A stretch of DNA of 30,837 bases from Phaeoceros laevis (taxonomy: Eukaryota > Anthocerotophyta > Anthocerotopsida > Notothyladales), in contig JBNGIQ010005189.1 in the NCBI GenBank assembly GCA_049999765.1, forward strand, positions 1 to 30,837, written 5' to 3'. Positions 22,001 to 30,837 of the stretch are shown here, one piece after another (the first letter of the stretch is position 1; each line of letters starts with the position of its first letter). The translations under genes were made by a program, and so were the position numbers. The notes beneath the pieces were generated by a model. That model saw nothing but the letters and a program-made list of their open reading frames with translations, was not told the DNA's origin and searched no databases.

Positions 22001-25000
22001 TTAGATGCATGATAAGAGTCATCACGAGCACAACAATGACAAAGGCCCTGATCGCTGTCCATCAAGTTGGCATACATCTCAGCTACCTTCTCATCCTCGT
22101 CACTTGAAGTAACACTCACGGTTTGACATTCCACATCATGCTTTTCTATAGCTGGAAGCTCAAGGTTATTTAGATATCCTGAATCACCCATGGATCCAGT
22201 TTTGGTTATGTCCTGCTGCCACAACAACAGGGGAGCCACCAATTATTGTTTGCATGGTTTGTCAGGACTATGAACTGGTCAGCCGTACTTCCCGTTGGGA
22301 TACAGCTGGCAGTCTCAGGTCAGACTGCAAGACTTCAATAAAATGCATACTTCAGGACCCTAAAGCAGTTCAAAGTCATGCAGCTCGAGCCTTAAGAGAG
22401 ACGATTCTACCTCTTTCTGATCGTCTGGCGTGATTGTTGTCTGCTCTTTGGCCTCCTCCATAAGCTGGTTCAACTCTCGCTGCATGTGGAGCCTTTCTAA
22501 CTCAAGAGTGTGCACCTAGACAATCCAAACTGTTTCAGCCTTCTAGCTGTTTCTGTGCAAGAGGTGATGGAACAGTTAGGACCTGCACCTGAGATTGTAA
22601 GTCGCTGATAATTGATTCAGACCCATTCATATCTCCTCCACCAAGGATTTTGCACATCTGGTCTTGAAGTGGGGCAGGGACAGGAGGCTGCTCAGGAACA
22701 AGCTTCCCACCTGCGTTGAGCTGCGCATGGGCATTGGCTAGCTCGGTTTTCAGTTGGTTTATCTCGAGCATCACCTGCGTCATCTGAAAACAGAAAACAC
22801 AGTATAGTACTGATCACCACAATACTGTGTGAAGGCGGAATAGACTGCTGTAGTGATAACGAAACCCGCAGTAGTGCTACAATTCGTGTAGTCAGCATTC
22901 ATACTTTTCTGTCATGCTCAGATTGGAGCACTTGGTATTGCAAATGGAGACCAGCACTTTCCTGTATTGCCTGCTGAAAGCAAATAATAGAAGGGACGTT
23001 TTAGTAAGCTACTGCTTTAGGTAGGTGGCCTTGCATTTACATGATACGATATACCCAAGTCCGGCATCAACAAGTACCTCAGCATCATCCAGTGATGATG
23101 GTAGCGACCTCTCTCGTTGCACAACATGTGCACCCCTTTCGGAAACAGATTCGATGTCACGTTCATCGTGGTCCAAATCCTTGTACAGTTCCTGAGAACT
23201 CCACATCGAACATTCTTCGTCATGCTCCAGGAGCATCTCAAAAGGAGGTGGCATCCGCTTTGTAGAACGTGAAAAACCTTCAGTGCTTGACCCTTTCTGA
23301 AGTGGTTGCTTGAAGTCAGGTGTCTGCACAGTACACCACAAGGCTGAGAAGATGAGCACATGCCACAAGCCGACATGACAGAAACCAGAAAGCTACCTAC
23401 ATGAATAGAAAGTTCAAACGGTGAAGGACACCCTCCNNNNNNNNNNNNNNNNNNNNNNNNNNNNNNNNNNNNNNNNNNNNNNNNNNNNNNNNNNNNNNNN
23501 NNNNNNNNNNNNNNNNNNNNNNNNNNNNNNNNNNNNCACCTTTATTGTTGTATCCAACGATGGGATGCGCGGACACCATGTCTCTCGACGGTCCCTACGA
23601 CTTCCCTGGATTCGAGTCAAACAAATAGATGCTTTTAGTACCACCCAGTTTTACACGCTTTGATTTCAGAAGTGTTACTCAAATCCCAGCTACAGTGTTA
23701 CTCAAATCCCAGCAGAGGGGTTAACCTTTTTGGTGTAGGCACGATCATCGATTGCTGAGTTGATGACCATAGTTCCTAGCTTTTCAATTTTCTGTTCCTG
23801 CTCTTTTAATCGCCGTTCATTTTCAACAAGTTCCAGAGCTAGGCGCTCCCTCTCCAGCTCAAACTGTTTCCACCAGACAGCATAGGAAGCTAAACGTCAG
23901 GAGTTGCAGTAGAACACATTTTCAGTTGAGAAATATGCAAAATGGCTTACCTTGAGCAAGTTATTACGCAGGCTCAAAATTTCATCCTCCAGGTGATCCG
24001 AATGTGATTCCTGTAACAGGGCACAAAGTCAGGAATTCCAGCATGTAACGGGGGCATTGAAACAGTGGTACCAGACAGTTTTCCAATTATTGCAGTGGTC
24101 GGATTGTTACTTGAAGCTTGCTGCGTAAGTCTTCAATTTCCTTCTTTTGCCTTTTAAGCAAAGCTGCATCTGTCATGACCTGATACATGGTTCACAGGCC
24201 AGCTTGCATCAGCAGATAACGGGTTAACCTTATTGACATCACCTACAGGCTCGGAAACTGCACTAGGAAGTTTCACCGACGACGCATGTGTTCTCAAAAG
24301 CGTGACCACAGATTTGACCTTTGACATACCTCATTCACTTGAGCACAATTTGTGACACGGTTTGCTCTACTAGCAAACTGAAGTGTCCCTTTTGTCTCAT
24401 CTGCATGGATCTGTCACGTTGGACATCACTACAAATAGTCAGGGCGACATAACAGTAAGCATGATAGAACTGGCATACTAAGGGGAGTTCTAGCCGACTC
24501 ACAAGAGCTGGAGTTATGTTACATATAATAGTTGTTTTGGCATTTCCTCCTAATGCTGGTTGCAGAATACGTGTTAGCTTGCTATCTCGGTACGGCACAT
24601 GTCCCCTGGATTAAGAAAGACAGTCCAGATAATCACATGCGGTGTAACTTCTCAGTCAGGGATAGTAGCACAGATGATTGACATAACAGCAAGCAGAGCG
24701 CTGAACTATGTATGCAATCATTTTTCCGTTCCAGCCTTCCAGGAGAGCGTACCCATGTTTGTGTATGCCCTCGCTCAATTTGTTTATCACATTGCCCAAG
24801 GTCATCAAACTCTTATTGATATGAGTTCCTTCCTTCAAGCGTGCTCCTTCTGCACCTGTTTTTGAGACTCGCTCAGATCCAGCCAAGTCTACAAGATTCT
24901 GTAAAATTCGAGGCAGGAAGGTTTGGTTCAGGCCGAGGACATTTATATGCAAAAGGGCAACTTTTCTGAGAACAGCTACTATTAAAACAAACGAAGGTGG

Positions 25001-26477
25001 ACCTAGAAGGCAGCATGAGCCAGCAGCAAGCACGGCGCACTCAAAAGTGTAGGGAAGGCACCAGGACTGAAACTCTAACAGCATCGCATGCTTCAGAGGT
25101 TGTTGAATCTTGCATATCTCTGCTCTCGATGACCTGCACAGAGTCCACCAACCACCCCCTTCAACCAATGCTCATGCGAGGACCCCTTTGTCCCCAGGGT
25201 GGTTCAGGTCTAGGCAAGACATAGGAGTAATTGACAGGTACAACAGATTCACATGAGTATTTAACAGCATGGTTCGGGCATGGCTGAGCTACGTGCTTCC
25301 ATAGCATGTACTTTAAACTTAAAAGAGACTTCTAGGCGTGTCAAGGACAAGAATGAGTTCAGCAGAGTATCTTGCGCACCATACGAAATATGGTGTGGGA
25401 CCTGCTGCTGTAGACGTTCATGTTGGTTTCTCCAACTCGCCGGTGTGCTGGAGGGACATGACCAGGTGGAAGCTTGTCAGCTCAGGGCAGCAGAGCAGAT
25501 GAAACCAAAACGCCAAGGAAAGAGGAGCAACAACAGTTGCCAGCAAGATGCCGGTGACAAGAGTCTGGTGAAAAAATGTACCCTCTCCAAAGGTTAGAAG
25601 CTCCATGACTTGTTCAGGACTGCTGACAATTTCTTCCCGTAAGCCAGCCACGAAGATGCCTCGCTGCAAAATGTCAAATAGCTACACAGTAAGTCGGAGT
25701 TCTGGGCGATTACGCAGTGGTGGACATCTGCTGGGAAAGGCGAGGGATGCTACATGCCTCGAGATTTTCGTGCACTTGCAGTTTTTGACTTTCAGGAGCC
25801 AGCAAGTCATTGATCTCCTCATTGTATATCTCCATGTAGGACACTCGAATTAGAAACTCCCGATCGCATGCCTGACGAAACAGAGAGAAAGTGGCTGGGT
25901 GACGAGATTTCACACTTTTGGCACTGCTGCAGTAGACACAACTGTGGGCTCAAGGCGTTTCTACCTCGTCGATTAGGTGGAAAACATCGGCCAGCGCTAG
26001 AGGAATAATCCCAGGCTCCTGCGGGCAGCCCCGCATGGTGTAGGTCTTGCCGCTGCTAGTTTGGCCGTAAGCGAAGATTGTACCTGGAGCAACAAGCAAA
26101 CCCTGTCATGAATCTGTGGGCTTTACTGCACGGCTAGCCAAGGAGATGGGCAGCAATGACAAGGTAACTCACCGTTGAATCCTTGCACGGCTGAGGCAAT
26201 TACATCCTTGGCAGATTCCCTGTAAATCTGTGAGGTCGGAATGACCGGCGCGAACACTTGGTCTGCCACACCAAAGGACAGTATGCAATCAGTCTGCGAG
26301 GAGACAAGGGCAAGCAGCAGAATGTGTGGAAGACGAGCACTGACCAAAGGTGAAGGCCTGGGTGGACGCTGACGATGCGTTGCAGAATGTGATGGAATTT
26401 GCGCCCAGCTTCCAGGGGCCCGCATCTTCTTGCTTGCTCACGGGTCGTACGCGGATGGCGACAGAGATTTTCTCCAT
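16031..26477 (-). CDS. KIN7O: Kinesin-7 family motor, KIN-7O/CENP-E-like
   Basis: About 2030 aa plus whatever lies in the assembly gap. It has an N-terminal plus-end-directed motor and a very long coiled-coil stalk. Exons in order: 26477-26345, 26262-26173, 26083-25965, 25871-25758, 25663-25582, 25447-25380, 25133-25062, 24898-24753, 24605-24503, 24410-24330, 24179-24111, 24010-23951, 23863-23726, 23605-23540, gap-23401, 23323-23078, 22970-22905, 22783-22589, 22515-22411, 22215-20488, 20414-20373, 20313-20113, 20010-19792, 19577-19350, 19243-19163, 19080-18979, 18779-18699, 18616-18527, 18463-18357, 18252-18153, 18055-17849, 17624-17548, 17423-17387, 17251-17063, 16983-16904, 16828-16717, 16627-16562, 16471-16304, 16213-16031. 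Phases agree throughout. The neck ([20 protein letters not shown]) resembles Arabidopsis KIN-7O. Relatives move chromosomes or act at the phragmoplast. The tail is Glu/Lys/Leu-rich and ends in a basic [10 protein letters not shown]. The exon 18 donor could instead be 22583. Confidence 0.92.
18527..19393 (-). repeat. KIN7O: Tandem exon duplication in the kinesin stalk
   Basis: Exons 25 and 26 (19243-19163, 19080-18979) and exons 27 and 28 (18779-18699, 18616-18527) are copies of each other, with both starts offset by exactly 464 bases. Exons 25 and 27 are each 81 bases ([18 protein letters not shown] against [18 protein letters not shown]). Exons 26 and 28 share [13 protein letters not shown] but differ by a 12-base deletion. 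Intron sequence is also shared (GTAAGAAGCAGAT near 19100 and 18640). The copied unit even includes the end of exon 24: 18903-18950 resembles 19347-19393 but sits in an intron and looks decayed. Confidence 0.93.
20488..22215 (-). other. KIN7O: Kinesin exon 20, large stalk exon
   Basis: One 1728-base exon encodes 576 residues, over a quarter of the protein, while every other exon is under 250 bases. Segments such as [25 protein letters not shown]-like leucine/glutamate heptads and [20 protein letters not shown] predict coiled coil. Between them are Ser/Thr/Pro-rich, probably flexible stretches and two cysteine clusters ([19 protein letters not shown]). The acceptor is CAGCAG, so the first glutamine may be alternative. 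No catalytic motif is seen. Confidence 0.85.
23437..23536. other. Assembly gap, 100 N
   Basis: Exactly 100 N, a conventional filler for a gap of unknown size. It removes the intron after kinesin exon 14 (the donor AAG|GTG is visible at 23538-23540) and the beginning of exon 15, whose last 12 codons ([12 protein letters not shown]) survive at 23401-23436. Additional exons could be missing. Confidence 0.99.
23671..23713. repeat. 20-base direct repeat in a kinesin intron
   Basis: AGTGTTACTCAAATCCCAGC occurs at 23671-23690 and again, identically, at 23694-23713, separated by TAC. It lies in the intron between exons 13 and 14, just downstream of the exon 13 donor. It is close to the assembly gap and may be a local slippage product. 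Confidence 0.9.
24330..26477 (-). other. KIN7O: Kinesin motor domain (exons 1-10)
   Basis: Ten exons encode the complete catalytic core, residues 1-336. Visible elements: opening strand [15 protein letters not shown]-loop GQTSSGKT (81-88); [14 protein letters not shown]; switch I NVYSSRSH (190-197); switch II DLAGSE (230-235); HINKSL (252-257); YRDSKLTR (280-287); [10 protein letters not shown] just before the neck. All nucleotide-contacting motifs are intact, so an active ATPase is expected. The MEKI start and lack of an N-terminal extension are usual for KIN-7N/O-type plant kinesins. The intron between exons 4 and 5 uses a GC donor. Confidence 0.93.
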
Positions 26478-28241
26478 TGATCCAGCAGCGTGGGGCGATG
26501 CAGCTTGCTTGCCAACTTCACCTCTACCCCGTCCCTCCCCTCACCTCACTGGAAGGGGAGCAACATTGGTCCTTACGAGGCGGGAAACCTTTGCTCCCTA
26601 ACGATAGGAACTTTTGAAAACAGGTACACTGTACTTCCCCGCCATCTTTGATGCCTGCTTTTTGGAAGCCTGGTTAGCGTAACACCGACGCACGCCCAGG
26701 GGAAGAGAAAGTCCATCACCTAACGTGCCATATGTGAAGACCTAGAATGTGGCAGCGTGAAAGGTAGCCTCTAGAGTGTTGGAGCTAGGAGGCGGCGACT
26801 TCAGGAGGTGCTGGTCCTTCAGCTGAGCTTCGTCACGCTTGCTCCTTTTGATGGCCACTACGGTTGCATCCTCCTGGTCCGTCGCCGCACAGGATGGCAG
26901 CTACCGTAGGGGCTTTCACAAGGACCAGGCCTGAAGAAGGTCCGCAACAGCCAAGGCGCCCTCACGCACCAGATCTGTTTTTCTTACGGCTTCCTGTCGC
27001 CGGATGGTGGCCACCTTGCCACAGGTTAGCACTGTTTCCCAGGTTGCGGCTCCAGAGCTCTGTTTATGCTTGGGAGCTTTCAATCTGATATGTGTGCCTT
27101 GCTGAGGTAGATACCGGCACATCCAGCTTCGCTAGGGGTGGCAATGCTGTAGCCTCTCTGACTTTAGATGTTGTGCGAGTTCATGAACAGGGAAGTAATG
27201 GCCACGCCGAGAGCCGAGTCGTAGTCACAGAGTAGAGTAGCTAAAGTGTTGGTTAAGTGCCTTGTGAATCCTTTTCCACCTCCATAACTACTTGTTGCCT
27301 TCCCTGTTGTTGGTTGTTGCTAAGAGGGGTTTTGATGGTCGTCGCTAACTCTTCCAACCTGCTCCTACACGCGAAAAGCCTTTCCCGAGAAAGCCGCCGC
27401 AACAGCCGCTGGGCGCAGCCGGGGCTGTTGGGCAATTCATCCTTGCAGTCTTTTGGTTTGAGGACCTCGCAGAGAGTAGTCTGTAGTCAGTCCATTGCGC
27501 GAATTTCAAGTCCGCATCAGGTTTACATGTCGTGGCCAGTAGGTGAGCTTGTGCCCGCTTCCATTTCGCTCGCTCGTTTCAACGCCAGTGCTACAGCCCA
27601 TTAGCTAATAGCTATACCGTCTGACAAGCGCTGCCTCCCAGGAGCCACAGAAGTGGAGCAAGCGTTTGGCAGACGCCTTGGCCTGACAGAAAAGCATGTA
27701 TGCACGAGCTGCCGAACCACCGAGAAGAGGAGACTGGTCCGAGGGAACTTCCAGCATCCCGGCAATTTCGTAGCAGGTGAGGCTCTCAAGCCAGGTCGGC
27801 TGGTGCTTGATGCAGGCTCCTTAGGTTCCTTGAGCAACTTGCAGTTGTCGCATTCGCTTGCATACAAGGTTTTCTGGGCAACTTGGAGTTGTCAGATCAT
27901 TCGCATTCAAAGTTCTTTGCGCGACTTGGAGTTTTCACATTCCAGCTGCCTGCGCAGGTTGACACACGCCTCGTGCTTTGAGTGTGAGGCAGCCTGTAAA
28001 GTTGCGCATCAAACCTGAGAGTGAAGTTGCGGTTGGGATCTTCTACGCCGTCTGCTGATTTTTTCCAGAACAGCACTGGGAATTTGCGTATCATCAGCAC
28101 GGTATGCAATCTAGCACAAGCTTTGTCGGTTATAGTAAAGTGATTACGAGGTAGATTTGTGGTTGAAGCGCCCAGATTCAGCGCCAGATTGGAAGCCTGA
28201 TTCGCAGCTGGCCTCTCACTCACTGCAAGGCGCCTGTACAA
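26478..28241. other. Intergenic, kinesin promoter side to CRN-like pseudogene
   Basis: The minus-strand leader and promoter of the kinesin begin here. The remainder has no recognisable gene. Minus-strand frames at 27601-27867 and 27897-28346 are open, but their translations change character where the frame changes and carry no known domain. A 43-base degenerate repeat at 27825-27945 is annotated separately. Confidence 0.5.
27825..27945. repeat. Degenerate 43-base triplicated repeat
   Basis: Three imperfect tandem copies start at 27825, 27869 and 27912. Each contains GTTCxTTG followed by a GCAACTTGxAGTTGTC core and a CATTCG/CATTCC end. Read on the minus strand the units give Glu/Lys/Cys/Leu-rich fragments (ECDNCKLLKEP, ECENSKSRKEL) resembling coiled-coil heptads. 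The 43-44-base period and stops break the frame, so any coding past is lost. Confidence 0.6.
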
Positions 28242-30668
28242 ATGGAGGTTGATTTCAGCTACGAGGCTGGGAATGATAGCAGCGGCTTTGATAAGTTCCG
28301 TGACTATGTTGAAGTACGAGGGAATCAGGTGAAACACGTGAGACAAGCAATATGGGACAAAGAAGGGGAAAAGCTTAAGCGTTACAGAGTTGATGTGCCC
28401 TCGGACTTGTGATTTTGGAGGTATGGGGGGGAGACGCGGCTGAAAGAGGATGAGAAACTAGCGGAGGTCTTTAAAGACGTCGCCGTTGGGGCTGACAAAC
28501 AGGTTTTTGTTACACGTTTTAAAGCACTAAAGTGGAATGCTCGTTTTGTGAGGGACCAGTATGTGTTCTTCCAACACTTCGGCAGATCTTGGATTTCTGC
28601 TCTTGCCAGAGCTCTCATATAACAGCGGTTCTCAAGGAATGGGAGAAGAGCGAGGATGATTTTAAGCGGCAGTTTTAGCAGGTTAAGTGGTGAGGTTTGC
28701 ACCATCGACTATGAGAAGCCCTTCTTACTTTGGGATGGCCTTATTAATTTTAACCCTGCTTATTGTGAGATGGCCTTATTATTGGTAACGTTGGATCAGC
28801 ATTGGAGCACCTCGTGCGAACACCCGGAAACATCTGCTTGTAATGCGGGCCTAGCGGAGTTGGCAAAACAAGGAATTTGTTCGAGTTGGGATGCAGATTC
28901 TAGTGCTCGTTCTTCATTGGTATGCTAGAATCTGAACAAGCTGACAGGGCACATGGATCTGTCGACCTTCGAGAGGTTGCTAAACACCTGCTCGACCTTT
29001 TTCCAAATGATGAAACAATTACGGCTGAAGCACTTGGGTGCTGCATAGGGGCCTTGCTTTGCGCTCGGTTCTTCACATATAGTCTTATTCTTCTATGCAG
29101 GCCACATATTCTCCACTGGAAGTAATTGTTCTTTCAAAGTGAATTTCCTGCAGCATCGGATGAGTTTTGCAACCTAACTAAATTGTTCTTGAGGCGTTAC
29201 GTTTTCAGTGACTCGGACTTTTTAGAGCTTGGATCCGTCTTCAAAGAAGTTGTGAGTTCTCTTATTGCAAAGACAGAGTGGAACGGGTTTGTCGCAATTA
29301 ACGAATGCCAACAAGGAGAGCGGTATTTGAAAGGAAGATTCAACTCTGTGACTCTTAGAGCACGGAAACGATCAATATTCATCCCATTGTTGTCACAGCT
29401 TCAAAGGTACCCCGTGAACTCGGTTTTTTTATATCTGGTACCGGACAAAGCCTGTTGTCCATCAAACCTGAGTCATCATCTTCAGGGTCTCTCAAACCTT
29501 ACAAAGTTCATGAACACACTAACTTTAGTGCCTTCTACACTCAAGAGAGCATGGAGGAATATGTGGGTAGATATGTTGATAAATCCTTGTTCGACATGAA
29601 TATGATTTTCCGACTATACAAGGGACGGTACAGGTTTTTAGTAACAGCACTTGAAATCTATATGGTTTGTGATGAAGATGTCGATGCAAACAGGTTTTTT
29701 TGTAACTTTGTTGAAGACACTTGCACTAAACCTGGAAATAAGCTAGGGCATATGAGGCCTATTCGGGATGATATTCATAAATTTTTGTCAACTAACTCAG
29801 CAGCAGTGACTTTAGCTAAAAAGCTGGCGGTGGTATATTATTTTGGAGGGGCACATGCATTCCTATTGGCCTATCACAGCTCTATGAAACTAGTGGAATA
29901 TGGGCTTGGAAGAATAATATTGGTCACGATTGTAGGTGACAGGGTTGTGCCAGTCAATGAAAATGACAGTGGCTTGTTCGTTCAGACCTCAATAGTTCCT
30001 ACAGCCAGTGAAGATTTTGGCAACGATAAGGCAAAACTGAGAAAACAGCCTTATAGAGCTATAATTGATGAGCCTCTTGTAATTACAGCCCTCCTGAAAC
30101 AGTTGCAAATATCCGGGTCGTGGGAGGAAGATCTTGCTGAAGAATTCCACACTGTTGCTGATTCTGATCCAGCAATTTGGGAAAGGTATGAGAAGTTTTG
30201 TACTTCAGGAATTGGTCGGTACTTTCATGGTAGACGTCCTGCTGACCTATTGAACCAGGGCATGAATCCAGGTACTAGAGCCGCCTCCATTTATTATGAG
30301 AAGTGTGCACTTGTGGAGTATGAAGTGAAACACATGGTACCATTGGTGAAAACTGTAGACAGCGATTACTGACTGGGAGAATGGTTGGATGAGATACAGT
30401 CAAGTGAAGTCTTATGTTCCACCTATTTGCACACAGGGCCAGATAAAAATTGCGGGCCGGATGTCATTTTTATGTTGCACGCACGTCGCTCAAAGCATTA
30501 TGTGCCGGTGTTATGTTAGATGCGGTCAGGAGATCCAAAGCAAGGCAAAGCCATATGTACCCTGAGTGTGAAAAATCTATACAAGCATAATAGTCAGAGA
30601 AGGGTTGACAAGAGAGATCAAGCGGCAGTCCTACCATTGCAACAAATGTGTTACACGGGCTGCATTCA
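28242..30668 (+). pseudogene. Decayed Crinkler (CRN)-type protein: UbL header, P-loop NTPase, nuclease-like tail
   Basis: The parts are in the right order but in three frames. 28242-28622: ubiquitin-like header ending in the LKEDEKLAEVF signature, interrupted by TGA at 28410. From about 28780: NTPase with Walker A GPSGVGKT at 28847-28870, a TAA just before it (28841), TAG at 28901 and TAA at 29123, then a Walker-B-like FVAINECQ (29288-29311; Asn where Asp is usual). The frame shifts at a run of seven T (29424-29430). The next frame holds SGTGQS, GRYRFLVTALE and a long open segment to TGA at 30370, after which GPDVIF (30454-30471) marks a restriction-nuclease-like tail up to TAG at 30517. CRN/RHS-type proteins were described as secreted effectors of oomycetes and chytrids and later found more widely; their toxic role here is unproven. 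At least five stops and two frame changes argue for a dead gene. Family assignment rests on motif memory. Confidence 0.7.
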
Positions 30669-30837
30669 ATTGGTAGTGACCACCTTATTAGAGAATCTAA
30701 GTAACAGTCGTGCAAGTGCAAATCGGGACAATTGGTAGTGACCACCTTATTAGAGAATCTAAGTAACAGTCGTGCAAGTGCAAATCGGGACAATTGGTAG
30801 TGACCACCTTATTAGAGAATCTAAGTAACAGTCGTGC
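30669..30837. repeat. 62-base tandem repeat, continues beyond the window
   Basis: Two complete identical units (30669-30730 and 30731-30792) and the first 45 bases of a third (30793-30837) are present. Each unit starts ATTGGTAGTGACCACCTTAT. The period is 62 bases, so the reading frame shifts with each copy and the repeat is not coding. It begins at the 3' edge of the CRN-like pseudogene. The array length cannot be judged because the window ends inside it. Confidence 0.97.

Noticed and set aside
27897-28346. 149-codon minus-strand frame as a gene
   Set aside because: It overlaps the start of the CRN-like header on the other strand, shows no recognised domain, and its repeat-bearing end is out of frame with the adjoining repeats.
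28623-29125. Introns that might rescue the CRN-like gene
   Set aside because: A 3' acceptor-like CTATGCAG near 29094-29101 exists, but no set of donors and acceptors removes the stops at 28410, 28841, 28901, 29123 and 30370 and the shift at 29424-29430 together.
1-30837. CRISPR array, operon, phage or bacterial insertion sequence
   Set aside because: The window is eukaryotic nuclear DNA with spliced genes. No spaced palindromic repeats, transposase or integrase motif, or long terminal repeats were seen.

Overview
This looks like nuclear DNA of a land plant, most likely a bryophyte-grade species; moss is my best guess, and I cannot name the species from sequence alone. The evidence is an intronless, greatly expanded PLS-class PPR gene, a TMK-type receptor kinase, a plant-type KIN-7 (CENP-E-like) kinesin, a plant UFD1, a plant-type tRNA-Ala(AGC), and many short GT-AG introns of about 60-250 bases. 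Exon coordinates below were derived by hand from reading frame, splice dinucleotides and remembered family motifs. Every junction was checked for phase, except the one lost in the assembly gap.

Layout. 1-1900: no recognisable protein gene, with one 49-base duplication. 1901-1973: tRNA-Ala on +. 2811-6749 (-): a 1312-aa PPR protein with ten PLS modules that stops just before a DYW domain. 6750-9079: intergenic, with a 45-base dispersed direct repeat. 9080-12108 (-): two-exon TMK-like leucine-rich-repeat receptor kinase. 12109-13734: intergenic. 13735-15819 (-): complete eight-exon UFD1 with a 25-base microexon. 16031-26477 (-): a 39-exon kinesin-7 whose coding region is interrupted by a 100-N assembly gap at 23437-23536. 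26478-28241: intergenic with a degenerate 43-base repeat. 28242 to about 30668 (+): a decayed Crinkler (CRN)-type gene with a ubiquitin-like header, a P-loop NTPase and a nuclease-like tail. 30669-30837: a 62-base tandem repeat running off the window end.

The four intact protein genes are all on the minus strand and serve unrelated housekeeping or regulatory roles: organelle RNA processing, cell-surface signalling, CDC48-dependent ubiquitin extraction, and microtubule transport. UFD1 and the kinesin are only 211 bases apart. The most unusual items are the CRN-type pseudogene in a plant chromosome, a tandem duplication of two coiled-coil exons in the kinesin tail, a GC-AG intron inside the kinesin motor, several NAGNAG acceptors, and the near-identical repeat structure of the PPR gene.
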